Assembly: GCF_023072675.1 (NCBI RefSeq)
Contig: NZ_JALLGL010000008.1
Coordinates: 1-48,503 of the forward strand
Direction of reading: 5' to 3'
Source: Streptomyces sp. XM83C
GTDB taxonomy: Bacteria; Actinomycetota; Actinomycetes; Streptomycetales; Streptomycetaceae
DNA: 48,503 bases
Shown here: positions 1 to 9,046 of the stretch, in pieces
How the letters are laid out: the number at the start of each line of letters is the position of its first letter
How positions within the stretch are numbered: position 1 is the first letter of the stretch
Program-made: the position numbers and the translations under genes
Notes under the pieces: model-generated
Told to the model about the DNA's origin: nothing
The model's database searches: none
Seen by the model: only the letters and a program-made list of their open reading frames with translations

Positions 1-219
1 GACCCCCTCCGCCCGGCACAACGGCAGCGCGAGCCCCGTCGCCGCATCGCACGAGATCCCACTGACCTGATCACGCCTCCCTCCCACGGCCCGCCCGATC
101 GCCGTGACCTCCAGCAGGGCCGTGCCCAGCTCCGCGTCACTGACCGGACCCGACGTGTCGATCACCACGCACACCCGAGGCGGCCTGCGCCGCAGACTCG
201 GCAGTACGCCGTCCCCACC
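1..219 (-). pseudogene. Remnant of a DUF2201/VWA-like gene, cut by the window edge
   Basis: Read on the minus strand, this stretch encodes a typical VWA-like beta strand followed by a MIDAS-like loop (VCVVIDTSGPVSD) and the helix ELGTALLEVTAIGRAVGG, as in the C-terminal part of DUF2201 (VWA-like metallopeptidase) proteins. The frame is open to base 1, so the gene continues outside the window. Upstream of about 219 the similarity stops and a perfect hairpin follows, so the large N-terminal half is missing. The MIDAS loop has Pro where DxSxS needs Ser. I infer a 5'-truncated remnant. It is a different subfamily from the intact DUF2201 gene at 41780-43186. Confidence 0.55.
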
Positions 220-221
220 CC

Positions 222-249
222 GAGGCCGGGCGCTTGCGCGCCCGGCCTC
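222..249. terminator. Perfect 12-bp hairpin
   Basis: Arms 222-233 and 238-249 are perfect reverse complements around the loop TTGC. It has terminator strength, though there is no T-run, which is usual in Streptomyces. It sits exactly between the DUF2201 remnant and the protease leader, so it also marks where the remnant is broken. Confidence 0.6.
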
Positions 250-469
250 ACGCATGTCCCGCGGCGGCCCGGGTGACCTGGCGGGCCGTCCGCCTACTGC
301 ACATGCCGTGCCCGGCGTCCCCCGTCGCGGCGAACCCCTCCGCGCAGTGAGTCCGCGGCCCCTCGCGCGGCTAGGTCTTGGCTTCGCGAAGGCAGCACCC
401 GGCGCGACCGGGCGGCGGCCCCGCACCCGACCTCACACGTTCCCGTGTCCCGCCCGAGGGGGCCCCCGC

Positions 470-1900
470 ATGACCTTCCCCCGCCCCGCCGGCACCGCAC
501 CGGCCCGCAGACGCCGCACCGCACCGCCCCGTGCCGTCCTGGTCACCGGTGCCGCCCTGCTGCTCACCGCGCTGCCGTCGGCCGTCGCCGCCGCGTCGGG
601 CGCCGACCCGCGTCCCGCGGCCGGGTCCGCCCCGACGGCGGCTCAGACGCTCGGCGCGGACCGGCCGGCGGCGGGGCTGCTGCGCGCCATGCAGCGCGAC
701 CTGGGCCTGACCGCCGAGGAGGCGTCGCAGCGGCTGGTGAACGAGGCCGAGGCCGGAACCCGCGCGGGCCTGCTGCGCACCGCCCTCGGTGACCGGTTCG
801 CGGGCGCCTGGCTGAACGGCGGGACGGCCTCCGGCCTCACCGTGGCCACGACGTCCTCGGACGACACCGCCGCGATCCGCGCGCAGGGCGCCGAACCGGC
901 GGTCGTCGACTCGTCGCTGGACGAGCTGAAGGCCGTGAAGGAGAAGCTGGACTCCGCGACCGTCCGCAACCGTGCCGGGTCGGTCGCCCTGGACGCCCCC
1001 GTCTGGTACGTCGACGTCCGCACGAACCGTGTCGTGCTGCAAGGCACGAGCCGCGCCGCCGCCGAACGCGTCCTGCGGGCCGCCGGTCTCCAGCGGGACC
1101 GCCGGGTCGCCGTCCGTGTCTCCGACGAGCAGCCGCGCGCCCTCGCCGACATCGTCGGCGGCGACGCCTACTACATCGACGACACGTTCCGCTGCTCCGT
1201 CGGCTTCTCCGTCACCAAGGACACCCAGCAGGGCTTCGTCTCCGCGGGGCACTGCGGGCAGCCCGGTTCGACGACGGCCGGCGCGAACACGGCCCCCCAG
1301 GGCGTCTTCCAGCAGTCCGTGTTCCCCGGCAAGGACATGTCGTGGATCGCCGTCAACAGCGACTGGACGGCCACCCCGCAGGTCAGGGGCGCAGGCGGCA
1401 GCCTCGTGCAGGTCAGCGGCGCGGTACGGGCGCTGGTCGGGGCGTCGGTGTGCCGGTCGGGCTCCACCACCGGCTGGCACTGCGGCACGATCCAGCAGGA
1501 GAACGTCAGCGTCCGCTACGCCGAGGGCCGCGTCGACGGGCTGACCCGGACCGACGTGTGCGCCGAACCGGGTGACTCGGGCGGCCCGTACATCTCCGGC
1601 GCCCAGGGCCAGGGCACGCTGTCCGGCGGCTCCGGCGACTGCACGCGCGGCGGCACGACGTACTACCAGCCGCTGACCGCGACCCTCGCCGACTTCGGCC
1701 TCACCCTCACGACGGCCACCCCCGAGTCCACCGTCCCCGCGCCGGAGACCCACGCGGCCGACGCCTGGGTGAAGGGCCGGGTGTACGCGGCCGGTACGAC
1801 CGTCACCTACGGCGAGGTCCGGTACGTGTGTCTCCAGGATCACCAGGCGCAGAGCGCGTGGTCCCCGGAGCTGGCGCCCGCCCTGTGGAAGCGGCTCTGA
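470..1900 (+). CDS. Secreted S1 family serine protease (streptogrisin type) with chitin-binding domain
   Basis: An exported chymotrypsin-fold endopeptidase of 476 aa. The ATG at 470 follows a GAGGGGG ribosome site and opens a signal peptide (ARRRR, hydrophobic stretch, AVA-A cleavage near residue 40). A pro-region of the alpha-lytic protease type covers about residues 60-220. The catalytic triad is visible: His261 in SAGHCG, Asp289 in KDMSW and Ser370 in GDSGGP. The last 45 residues (DAWV...WSPELAPALWKRL) form a small aromatic-rich module like the carbohydrate/chitin-binding domains of Streptomyces protease C. I infer extracellular protein turnover near chitin. It converges on the M23 gene with a shared terminator. 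Confidence 0.93.
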   Translation: MTFPRPAGTAPARRRRTAPPRAVLVTGAALLLTALPSAVAAASGADPRPAAGSAPTAAQTLGADRPAAGLLRAMQRDLGLTAEEASQRLVNEAEAGTRAGLLRTALGDRFAGAWLNGGTASGLTVATTSSDDTAAIRAQGAEPAVVDSSLDELKAVKEKLDSATVRNRAGSVALDAPVWYVDVRTNRVVLQGTSRAAAERVLRAAGLQRDRRVAVRVSDEQPRALADIVGGDAYYIDDTFRCSVGFSVTKDTQQGFVSAGHCGQPGSTTAGANTAPQGVFQQSVFPGKDMSWIAVNSDWTATPQVRGAGGSLVQVSGAVRALVGASVCRSGSTTGWHCGTIQQENVSVRYAEGRVDGLTRTDVCAEPGDSGGPYISGAQGQGTLSGGSGDCTRGGTTYYQPLTATLADFGLTLTTATPESTVPAPETHAADAWVKGRVYAAGTTVTYGEVRYVCLQDHQAQSAWSPELAPALWKRL

Positions 1901-1908
1901 CGGTACGG

Positions 1909-1942
1909 CACCCCGCCGGGCGGTGACACGTCCGGCGGGGTG
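1909..1942. terminator. Bidirectional terminator between protease and M23 peptidase genes
   Basis: An 11-bp stem (1909-1919 with 1932-1942) encloses a 12-nt loop, nine bases after the protease stop and 23 bases before the M23 stop. The position between convergent genes fits termination in both directions. Confidence 0.75.
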
Positions 1943-1965
1943 GGCGGTCGCGGGCGCGGGCAGGG

Positions 1966-3102
1966 TCACCTCTTGGCCGGCTGGGCCCGCAGTTCGACGC
2001 CGTGCCGCCCGAGCCAGGGCAGCGGCGGTACGGCGGAACCCAGGTACGGGGTGACGCGGACCTCGAAGTGCAGGTGGGGTCCTGTGGCGTTGCCGGTGGC
2101 GCCCGCCGTGCCGAGGCGCTGCCCGGCGACGACACGCTGACCGGGCCGGACGTCGACGCGGGACAGGTGCGCGTACTGGGTGAAGTAGCCGTCGGCGTGG
2201 CGGACGACGACCTGGTTGCCGTAGGCGTCGCCGCAGGAGACGACACGGACGGTGCCGGGGCCGACCGCGCGTACGGGTGTGCCTTTGGGCACGGCGAAGT
2301 CCTGGCCGGTGTGGCGGGAGCGCCAGTGTGCGCCGCGCGCGTCCCAGCCGGCGGTCAGCCGGTGCCGTGCGGTGGGCGGCACCCAGTGGTCCGGGCGGGG
2401 GTGCGGGGGGCCGCTGCGGCGGCCGAGGGAGCAGCCGTTGGGGGCGGCGGTGGTGAAGCCCGGCTGGACCTTCCGCAGTTGCCGCCACAGCTGGTCCCTG
2501 ATCCGGGCGCGCTGCCGCTCGGCGGCGCGCAGTTCGGTGACGGCCCGGTCGACGTCGGCCCGGGTGACGCGGCGAGTGCCGGTGCGTGACCGGGGCTCGG
2601 CGGCCTTCCCACCACCTGCGGCCTTCCCACCGGCGGCGGCCTTCCCACCACCTGCGGCCTTCCCGCCGGCGGCGGCCTTCCCACCACCTGCGGCCTTCCC
2701 GCCGGCGGCGGACGTTTCTCCCTTCGCGTCGGCCCTGTCCCCGGGCCCGGCCGCTTCCGGCCCCTCGGCGGCCTTTCCGGCGGCCCCCTCAACGGTCTCG
2801 GCGGTCTCGGCGGTCTCGGCTGCTTCCTCGGCCTCCGCCGCCTGTGCCGCGGCCCGCAGCCGGGCCACTTCGCGGCGCAGCCGGTCGGCGCGGGCGCGGG
2901 CCTTCTCGTGTTCGGCGGTGCGCCGGGCGGCGTCCGCGAGGACCCGGTCGAAGAGGTCGCCGCCCGGGGCGGGCGGCCGGCTGTCGTCGGGCGCGGCGGG
3001 CGGGGCGGTCGCGGGAGCGTGGAGCGGGGGCGGCAGCATGACGACCGCGAAGGCGGTCGCCGTCACCAAGGCGGCCCGCAGGACGGCTCGAACTCGTCGC
3101 AT
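1966..3102 (-). CDS. Exported M23 family (LytM-like) peptidase with coiled coil and Gly-Lys-Ala repeat linker
   Basis: A predicted peptidoglycan endopeptidase of 378 aa. The ATG at 3102 starts an Arg-rich signal peptide (MRRVRAVLRAALVTATAFAV). Residues 48-95 look like a coiled coil and are followed by a low-complexity linker built of 12-residue AAGGGKAAAGGK units (about 133-167). The M23 domain lies at residues 240-350 with zinc ligands H264/D268 (HTGQD) and H343/H345 (GPHLHFE). The coiled coil plus LytM layout resembles cell-wall hydrolases or EnvC-like activators. Both zinc motifs are intact, so an active enzyme is likely. Substrate cross-link type cannot be told from the sequence. Confidence 0.9.
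   Translation of the reverse strand: MRRVRAVLRAALVTATAFAVVMLPPPLHAPATAPPAAPDDSRPPAPGGDLFDRVLADAARRTAEHEKARARADRLRREVARLRAAAQAAEAEEAAETAETAETVEGAAGKAAEGPEAAGPGDRADAKGETSAAGGKAAGGGKAAAGGKAAGGGKAAAGGKAAGGGKAAEPRSRTGTRRVTRADVDRAVTELRAAERQRARIRDQLWRQLRKVQPGFTTAAPNGCSLGRRSGPPHPRPDHWVPPTARHRLTAGWDARGAHWRSRHTGQDFAVPKGTPVRAVGPGTVRVVSCGDAYGNQVVVRHADGYFTQYAHLSRVDVRPGQRVVAGQRLGTAGATGNATGPHLHFEVRVTPYLGSAVPPLPWLGRHGVELRAQPAKR
2602..2709. repeat. Three tandem 36-bp units inside the M23 gene
   Basis: Three copies of a 36-bp unit differ at single positions and encode the AAGGGKAAAGGK linker on the minus strand. The length is a multiple of three, so copy-number change would keep the frame and only alter linker length. 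Confidence 0.85.
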
Positions 3103-3519
3103 TGCCCGATCCTCGGCCGATCGGACCGCCGACGCGCGGCGAACGGGCCCGATGCGTCGGCGCGTTCCTCCGTTCAGCGCAGTACGGGCGCCGCTCGCGC
3201 CGGACTTGAGTGGGGCTGCCCCGCCGACCAGGGGCAGCCCCGCTGTGCGCCGCCAGGGGGAGGCTCGGTGCCGAGTGCCTGCCACGACAGCCGTGGGGGA
3301 TTCCGTGCACGGTGTCGACACCCGGAACTGCTCGTCCCCCGGGCGGCATCACCAGGCTGCCGCGCCGGGCCCCTGCCGCGCATCACGATCGACCGAAGAT
3401 CCGTACACCTACTCCCCGCCCGGCCCGGCGGCCCGGCTACCTACGTACGGCGCCTCGGACGGCCGTACGGGCACCCGGCCCCGGCCGCGGGACCTCGTCC
3501 CGGCCGCAGCCGCGAGCCG
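3103..3519. other. 417-bp intergenic stretch with one strong hairpin
   Basis: No credible gene is seen here. An 11-bp perfect hairpin (arms 3212-3222 and 3231-3241, 8-nt loop) has terminator shape. It probably ends transcription from the LuxR-type gene or insulates the M23 gene, whose promoter should lie between it and 3102. No riboswitch core was recognised in the M23 leader. Confidence 0.5.
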
Positions 3520-5865
3520 TCAGCCAGGGCCCGCGGGCGCCGGGATGTCCGTGCGGGACGTGATGCCCAGTTTGGCGAGGATGTGCTCGACGTGGGCGTC
3601 CACGGTGCGTTTGGAGATGACGAGCCGTTCGGCGATCTCCCGGTTGGACAGGCCCTGCGCGACGAGCGCGGCGACCTCCCGTTCCCGCCGGGTGAGGACG
3701 TCCACGGAACGCATGCCGCCGGCCGCCTGCCGGGGCACGGCCGCCCGCACCCGCTCCGGCCGCCCGCCGGGCACCCCGGAGCGGCCGGGACCGTCCGGTC
3801 GTACGTCCGGCTCGTCACGGCCGGACTCGACGGCCTCGAGGATCTGACGCCCCGACATGCGCGCGCCCGTGTCCCGCCACCGCTCGAACTCCGTGTCGCC
3901 GAGCGCGGCCCGCACGGCACGCTGCACCGCCTCGTGCTCCTCCAGCAGCCGCGGCAGCATCGCCACCGGGTCACCGCCCAGGTGGCGGGCGTGTTCGGCG
4001 TACCCGAGGAGCCAGCAGGCGCGCACCCAGCGCCGGCGGCGCGCCTCGTACCAGGCGAGGCCCAGGCAGGCCAGCGCCGCCACCAGCACCTCGCCGATCT
4101 CCCCGGCGGCCCGCAGGGCGCGCCCGAACAGTCCGGCGCTCTCCTCGTGCTTGCCGGTCAGCGCGAGGATCATCCCCTGCACGGCCAGCGTGGACGCGTA
4201 CAGCTGCCGTTCCCCCGTGCCCTCCAGGTGCGCGAGACCGGTGGCGCACAGGTCCAGCGCGCCGGCCGGGTCGCCGAGCACGGCCCGCAGCAGCGCGGCC
4301 TCGTAGTGGACGACGCCGATGCCGAGGCGGTCGCGGGAGTCGACGATGCGGCGGCGGGCGTCCTCCAGGGCGGCGAGCCCTTCCTCGACGGCGCCGCCCA
4401 GCGCGGTCAGCGCGCCCAGATAGGCCTCGGTGAACAGCTGGACGCGCCGCTCACCGGCCCGTCTCGCCACGGCGTGGGCCTGCGGGAACCGTTCGGCGGC
4501 GGTGGCGAGGTCGCCGGACCAGATCCCGAACACGCCGGTCATGAACAGACCCCAGGCCCGCTGCGGGCAGTCCTCGGGGGTGCGTTCCAAACCCTTGTCG
4601 ATCCAGTACCGGCCCTCGGACAGCGTGCCGGCCGCCCGCCAGTACGGGCCGAGCCGCGCCGCCAGCCACAGCGCGTCCACGGCCCGCCCCTCGGTCGCGC
4701 ACGCGTACTCCAGCGCGGCCCGCACATCGGCCGCGTCCCGCCGGACCGCGCGGTGCAGCGCCACCTGGGAGGGGCCGGTGAACTCGTCCCAGAAGCGGGC
4801 GACGAGTTCCTCGTAGTGGGCGAAGTGCCGGGCGCGTACGTCGGCCCGGTCGTCGGCGGAGGCGAGCCGGCAGGCGCCGTACTCGCGGATGGTGTCCAGC
4901 AGCCGGTAGCGGTCCCCGTGTTCGCCGACGCGCTGCACGACCGACTTGTCGACGAGCCCGATCAGCGCCTCCACGACACGCTCGGCGGGCAGGTCGCCGC
5001 CCGCGCAGACGCTCTCGGCGGCCCGCAGGTCGAAGGTGCCCGCGAACACGCTGAGCCGCGCCCACAGCAGCCGCTCGCGCGCGGTGCACAGGTCGTACGA
5101 CCAGTCGATGGCGGTACGCAGGGTCTGATGCCGGGCGAGCGCGGTGCGCCGGCCGCCGGTCAGCACCTCGAAGCGGCGGTCGAGCCGGGCGACCAGTTCC
5201 GCGAGCGGCACCGCCCGCAGCCGTACCGCGGCCAGCTCCAGCGCGAGGGGGATGCCGTCGAGCCGGTCGACGAGGGCGAGGGTGCGTTCCCGGTCGGTGT
5301 CGCTCACCCCGCGTCCGCCGGTGACGGCGGCGGCCCGCTGCACGAACAGCTCGACGGCGTCGGCGGGCGGCAGCGGGGCGATCGGCACGCAGTGCTCGCC
5401 GGGCACGTCCAGCGGCTGTCTGCTGGTGGCGAGGACGCTGAGGCCGGGCGCCTCGCGCAGCAGGATGTCGCAGAGCATCGCGCAGGCGTCGACGAGATGT
5501 TCGCAGGTGTCGAGGACGATCAGCAGGCGCCGCCTGCGCAGATGCTCCACCACCGCGTCCAGCGGGCTCATGCCGGACTGCTCGGGCAGTTCCAGCGCCC
5601 CGGCGAGCACGGCGGGCACCAGTTCGGCGTCGTGCAGCCCGGACAGCTCCACCAGCCGCACCCCGTCGGGGAAGCGGCCCTGCGCCTCGCGGGCGGCCCG
5701 CAGCGCGGTGCGGCTCTTGCCGACGCCGCCGGGGCCGACCAGGGTGACCAGCCGTGCGGACGCCAGTGTGACGCGGATCAGGGCGAGTTCGTCCGCCCGT
5801 CCGACGAACCCGGTCAGTTCCGTGGGGAGTTGGCCTCCCCGCCGCTGCCCGAAGCCGAATCCCAC
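3520..5865 (-). CDS. AfsR-like STAND ATPase with C-terminal LuxR helix-turn-helix
   Basis: A 781-aa regulator. The N-terminal NTPase of the AfsR/STAND class has Walker A GPGGVGKS (residues 44-51) and a Walker B strand RRLLIVLDT (112-120). It is followed by winged-helix and TPR-like helical repeats (about 300-650). The C-terminal 65 residues form a LuxR/GerE-type helix-turn-helix (LTRREREVAALVAQGLSNRE, then ISKRTVDAHVEHILAKLGI). No SARP domain is present, so it is of the LAL-like or AfsR-lacking-SARP kind. Start is GTG at 5865; other starts are possible. The ligand and targets cannot be read from the sequence. Such genes often act as activators of secondary metabolism or stress genes, but no adjacent target is evident. 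Confidence 0.88.
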   Translation of the reverse strand: MGFGFGQRRGGQLPTELTGFVGRADELALIRVTLASARLVTLVGPGGVGKSRTALRAAREAQGRFPDGVRLVELSGLHDAELVPAVLAGALELPEQSGMSPLDAVVEHLRRRRLLIVLDTCEHLVDACAMLCDILLREAPGLSVLATSRQPLDVPGEHCVPIAPLPPADAVELFVQRAAAVTGGRGVSDTDRERTLALVDRLDGIPLALELAAVRLRAVPLAELVARLDRRFEVLTGGRRTALARHQTLRTAIDWSYDLCTARERLLWARLSVFAGTFDLRAAESVCAGGDLPAERVVEALIGLVDKSVVQRVGEHGDRYRLLDTIREYGACRLASADDRADVRARHFAHYEELVARFWDEFTGPSQVALHRAVRRDAADVRAALEYACATEGRAVDALWLAARLGPYWRAAGTLSEGRYWIDKGLERTPEDCPQRAWGLFMTGVFGIWSGDLATAAERFPQAHAVARRAGERRVQLFTEAYLGALTALGGAVEEGLAALEDARRRIVDSRDRLGIGVVHYEAALLRAVLGDPAGALDLCATGLAHLEGTGERQLYASTLAVQGMILALTGKHEESAGLFGRALRAAGEIGEVLVAALACLGLAWYEARRRRWVRACWLLGYAEHARHLGGDPVAMLPRLLEEHEAVQRAVRAALGDTEFERWRDTGARMSGRQILEAVESGRDEPDVRPDGPGRSGVPGGRPERVRAAVPRQAAGGMRSVDVLTRREREVAALVAQGLSNREIAERLVISKRTVDAHVEHILAKLGITSRTDIPAPAGPG

Positions 5866-6072
5866 GTTCCGCCGCCCCCGTACGCTCTACGCACCTGTCG
5901 ATCACAGCGTAGGGACATGACTCCCCCGCGTGAGCGCGTACCTAGGTGGGATACACATCTATCACCCGCACGAGGGGGACGCCTCGAACGTCCGCCCGAG
6001 GGGTGAGGCGGGGGCGCGGGCTGACGACGCGGGCGGCGGGCTGCCGTGAGCGGGACCACGGCGACGGCGGTC

Positions 6073-7029
6073 TCAGACCACGGTGATGTCGATCTGCTCG
6101 CTCGTCGCCGACACCCCGTTGAACGTGGCGGTGGCCTGGAGCCGCACCGGGCCCGCGGGGAGGTCCACTCCGGGCAGGCAGGACCAGCTGCCGTCGGTGC
6201 GCGCGGTGGTGGAGCACACCTCGTTCTCGTCCTGGTCGCGGACGCTGACCTGGGCGCCGGGGTAGGCGGTGCCGGCCGTCGGCGGGCGGCTGCCGCCGGC
6301 CACTCCGGACAGCGGCGCGGTCAGCTCCGGCTCGGGCAGGCCGACGGTGACCGTGCAGGTGCCGTCGTCGAGGGCGGTGCCGTGCGCGTCGGTGAGGCTC
6401 AGCGCGCAGCCGGGCAGGCGGGTGCCGGGGACGGCGTTCGCGGGCACGGCCAGAACGAAGGGGAACGAACGGTCCTGCCAGGGGTGGGTCTCCTGCGGCG
6501 TGCCCGCGTAGGTGTACGTGGCGCTGGCGCGGTCGGCGGAGACGGCACCCCGGTAGCCGACGGCGTCGAGGGGCAGGTCGGTGACACGGGCGGCACCGGG
6601 CGCGGTCAGGGTCAGCCGGGAGCCGGCGCCGGGCGCGGGCCCCTCGTATCCGGCGACCTCCAGGACGCCCTCCCGGCCGGGCACGATCGTCACGGCGCCC
6701 CACAGGTCACGGCCGTGGCCGGCGGAGGGCGCGACGGCCGGGGCGGCGGCGCGCACCGGGACCGGGGCGGCCGTGCCGGCGGCGACGGCCGTGGCGGGGA
6801 AGAAGGCGGGCAGAGCCGCGGCGGCGCACAGGGCGAGGGCGCCCGCGCGGCCGGGGCGTGCCCAGGGGCGCCAAAGCCGCCCTCCAGGCTGCGGTCTCAG
6901 GTCCGATCTCAGGTCCGATCTCAGGTCCGATCTCAGGTCCGATCTCAGGTCTGATCTGAGGTCCGATCTCGGTTCTGGTCTCAGATCTGGTCTCAGGTCT
7001 GGTCCCAGGTGCGGTCTCGGGTTCGTCAT
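6073..7029 (-). CDS. Exported Ig-like protein with N-terminal RSDL repeat tail
   Basis: Unknown function, 318 aa. The ATG at 7029 has a good GGGAG site. The first 50 residues are a repeated (RSDL)n tail. Then comes a signal/transmembrane stretch ([20 protein letters not shown], about 65-87) and an extracytoplasmic part of about 230 residues. The last 80 residues have the beta-sandwich look of a bacterial Ig-like domain ([13 protein letters not shown]...[17 protein letters not shown]). A long repetitive tail before the export signal is odd; it would stay in the cytoplasm. No alternative start is seen between the repeats and the signal, so the start is the main uncertainty. It is divergent from the DUF4142 gene. 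Confidence 0.75.
   Translation of the reverse strand: MTNPRPHLGPDLRPDLRPEPRSDLRSDLRSDLRSDLRSDLRSDLRPQPGGRLWRPWARPGRAGALALCAAAALPAFFPATAVAAGTAAPVPVRAAAPAVAPSAGHGRDLWGAVTIVPGREGVLEVAGYEGPAPGAGSRLTLTAPGAARVTDLPLDAVGYRGAVSADRASATYTYAGTPQETHPWQDRSFPFVLAVPANAVPGTRLPGCALSLTDAHGTALDDGTCTVTVGLPEPELTAPLSGVAGGSRPPTAGTAYPGAQVSVRDQDENEVCSTTARTDGSWSCLPGVDLPAGPVRLQATATFNGVSATSEQIDITVV
6889..7020. repeat. Eleven tandem 12-bp units coding an RSDL/RPDL tail
   Basis: Eleven head-to-tail 12-bp units; four (6901-6948) are identical and the flanking ones have one to four changes. Each unit is four codons on the minus strand, so gain or loss of units keeps the reading frame of the exported protein. There are no spacers, so this is a minisatellite, not CRISPR. 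Confidence 0.9.
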
Positions 7030-7214
7030 CGGGGCGACTCCCTTGGCAACGAGCGGTTCGGTCCTGCACCCCCGTTCGATTCTCATGACCGGGGCCCGGT
7101 GTGCCGCACGCCGTTCGACCACATGGGCGAAGGTGCCGGGGCGGGGCCACTCGTCCGGGCGGTGCGGACGGAGCGCACCCGGCGCCGGTTCACGAACTGC
7201 CGCGACTTTTTACC

Positions 7215-7228
7215 AAACCAAAAGGTTT
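7215..7228. promoter_or_regulatory. AT-rich palindrome in the divergent promoter region
   Basis: AAACC-AAAA-GGTTT is a perfect 5-bp inverted repeat in the most AT-rich patch of the 279-bp gap between the divergent Ig-like (7029) and DUF4142 (7309) genes. I infer an operator or an opened promoter element; the bound protein is unknown. Confidence 0.4.
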
Positions 7229-7308
7229 CCGGGCGTCCCGCGTCCGTATTCCCCTGTGTCCGATCCGCCCCCTGCCGGGGGTGGTAACCGACCGGGCAGG
7301 AGGCATTG

Positions 7309-8067
7309 GTGCGGCTTTCGCGGAACGCGACGGGAACCCTCTTTGTGGGCGGGGCGTTGAGTCTGACGCTGGTCGCGCTCGCCTATCCCACGATGCTCGG
7401 CCTGAAGACGGTGTCGACGGACTCCCAGCGCATCATCGCCCAGACCCAGTGGGGTCCGCTCACCGAAGGCGACCGGGACTTCGTGGTGAAGGTGCGGGCG
7501 GCGGGCCTGTGGGAGTACCCGGTCGGGCAGATGGCGGTCAAGAAGGGCACCACGAAGGAGGTCGTGACCGCCGGTGAGCATCTGATCGACGGGCATGCGG
7601 CGCTGGACACCACGTGCCGCAGGATCGCCCCGATGCTGAACATCCAGCTGCCGAACGTGGCCAGCCCCCAGCAGCAGCAGTTCGTGGCCCAGTTGAACTC
7701 CGACAGCGGCAAGCAGTTCGACTCGGACTTCGCCAACATCCTGCGGACCACGCACGGTTCGATCTTCACCACGATCGCGAAGATCCGGTCCACGACCAAG
7801 AACAGCCTGGTCCGGGCGCTCGCCGACCAGGCGAACGACACCGTCCTGGACCACATCACGGTCATGGAGAAGACCGGCCTGGTCGACTTCGACCAGGCGC
7901 TGTTCCAGCAGACGTTCCCGCCGAAGCTGCCGGATTCCGAGGTCACCCCGCCGCCGCCGGCGGCCGGGCAGCCCCAGGTGGTGCTCACGCCGCCCCCGAA
8001 CGCCACCTCCACACCGGTCGCCCTGCCCGGCGACCCGGCGCCCGCCCCGTCGTCAACGGTGCGCTGA
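7309..8067 (+). CDS. DUF4142 domain protein, membrane-anchored or exported
   Basis: A 252-aa protein. The GTG at 7309 is five bases after AGGAGG, which decides it over the TTG at 7306. An N-terminal hydrophobic segment (TLFVGGALSLTLVALAYPTM) anchors or exports it. The body is a helical, ferritin-like DUF4142 domain (about 35-200): LTEGDRDFVVKVRAAGLWEY opens it and Gln-rich and LVRALADQANDTVLDHI helices follow. The C-terminal 50 residues are Pro-rich and cell-wall-like. DUF4142 proteins are widespread exported proteins of unknown role. It ends seven bases from the convergent nucleoside hydrolase. Confidence 0.85.
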   Translation: MRLSRNATGTLFVGGALSLTLVALAYPTMLGLKTVSTDSQRIIAQTQWGPLTEGDRDFVVKVRAAGLWEYPVGQMAVKKGTTKEVVTAGEHLIDGHAALDTTCRRIAPMLNIQLPNVASPQQQQFVAQLNSDSGKQFDSDFANILRTTHGSIFTTIAKIRSTTKNSLVRALADQANDTVLDHITVMEKTGLVDFDQALFQQTFPPKLPDSEVTPPPPAAGQPQVVLTPPPNATSTPVALPGDPAPAPSSTVR

Positions 8068-8074
8068 CGGCCCG

Positions 8075-9046
8075 TCAGCGCTCCACCGTCTCCAGGTACA
8101 GCTTCACGAAGCGGTCCACGTCGACGTCCACCGCCACGTCCACCAGGGGCGTGGTGCGCCCCTCGCCGTGGTGCTCCGCCTCGCCCGGCCGGACCCGGCG
8201 GTCGACGATCGTCTGACCGCGCGTCGGGCCGGGCGCCAGGGACACCTCGACGGGCAGCGCACGCGTGGTGACGCCGCCCGGGTCGGCCACCGTGCACACC
8301 GCGCCCGCGTCGCCGAGCCCGCCCGCCTCCGAGTCGTCGGGGGAACCGCCCGGCGTGGCGGGGCGGTGGGCGAGGAGATCACCGGCGAGCCGGGTGCCGG
8401 GGTCACGGCTCGCGCGCAGCCGGTGCACGGTCGGTGCGGGCACCACGACCCGCGTGAACACGTCCAGCCCGTACATGGTGATCGGCACGCCCGCCGTGAG
8501 GAGAATCGCGGCGGCCTCCGGGTCGTGCCACACGTTGAACTCGGCGACCGGGGTGGCGTTCCCCACCTCCACCGCGCCGCCCATGAACACGATCCGCGCG
8601 ATGTTGCGGGTGACCTCCGGGTGGGTGCGCAGCAGCAGCGCGATGTTGGTGAGCGGGGCCGTGGGGATCAGCGTCACCGGCGTCGGCGAGGCGAGGATCT
8701 CACGGCGCAGCAGCGTCACCGCGTCCACGTCGACGGGGCGGCGCGAGGGCGCGGGAAGGCCGAGGTCGCCCATGCCGTCGCTGCCGTGCACGGGGGCGTG
8801 CCGGGCCGGCTCGATCAGCGGGCGTTCGGCGCCCCGCGCGACGGGGATGTCGGGGGCGCCCGCCTGCTCCAGCACGGTGAGTGTGTTGCGGACGACACCG
8901 TCGACGTCCGTGTTGCCGGCGACGCAGGTGATCGCCCGGACGTCGAGCCCCGGGTGCCGGACGGCGAGGAGCAGGGCGAGGGCGTCGTCCACCCCGGTGT
9001 CACAGTCGATGATCACGGGGATGGGGGACTGCTGCGGCTGGCTCAC
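8075..9046 (-). CDS. Nucleoside hydrolase (inosine-uridine preferring family)
   Basis: A predicted cytosolic N-ribohydrolase of 323 aa that splits nucleosides into base and ribose for salvage. The family calcium site is present at the N terminus: DCDTGVDDALAL with D14, D16, D20 and D21. The second hallmark, NVWHDPEAA, is at residues 171-179. The GTG at 9046 follows AAGGAG by eight bases and leaves a normal-length enzyme; the open frame upstream of it shows no homology. It converges on the DUF4142 gene. The exact base preference is not decidable. Confidence 0.92.
   Translation of the reverse strand: MSQPQQSPIPVIIDCDTGVDDALALLLAVRHPGLDVRAITCVAGNTDVDGVVRNTLTVLEQAGAPDIPVARGAERPLIEPARHAPVHGSDGMGDLGLPAPSRRPVDVDAVTLLRREILASPTPVTLIPTAPLTNIALLLRTHPEVTRNIARIVFMGGAVEVGNATPVAEFNVWHDPEAAAILLTAGVPITMYGLDVFTRVVVPAPTVHRLRASRDPGTRLAGDLLAHRPATPGGSPDDSEAGGLGDAGAVCTVADPGGVTTRALPVEVSLAPGPTRGQTIVDRRVRPGEAEHHGEGRTTPLVDVAVDVDVDRFVKLYLETVER

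Noticed and set aside
3103..3519. c-di-AMP (ydaO) riboswitch in front of the M23 peptidase
   Set aside because: Cell-wall hydrolases in Streptomyces can have one, so I looked, but the conserved core was not found; only a simple terminator-like hairpin is present.
2908..6006. A plus-strand open frame of over 1000 codons opposite the LuxR-type regulator
   Set aside because: Its residues are Gly/Arg/His/Pro-rich without any motif, while the minus strand codes a complete Walker A and LuxR domain. Long antisense frames are expected at this GC content.
6889..7020. CRISPR-like repeat array
   Set aside because: Units are head-to-tail without spacers and are in frame with an exported protein; no cas genes are present.
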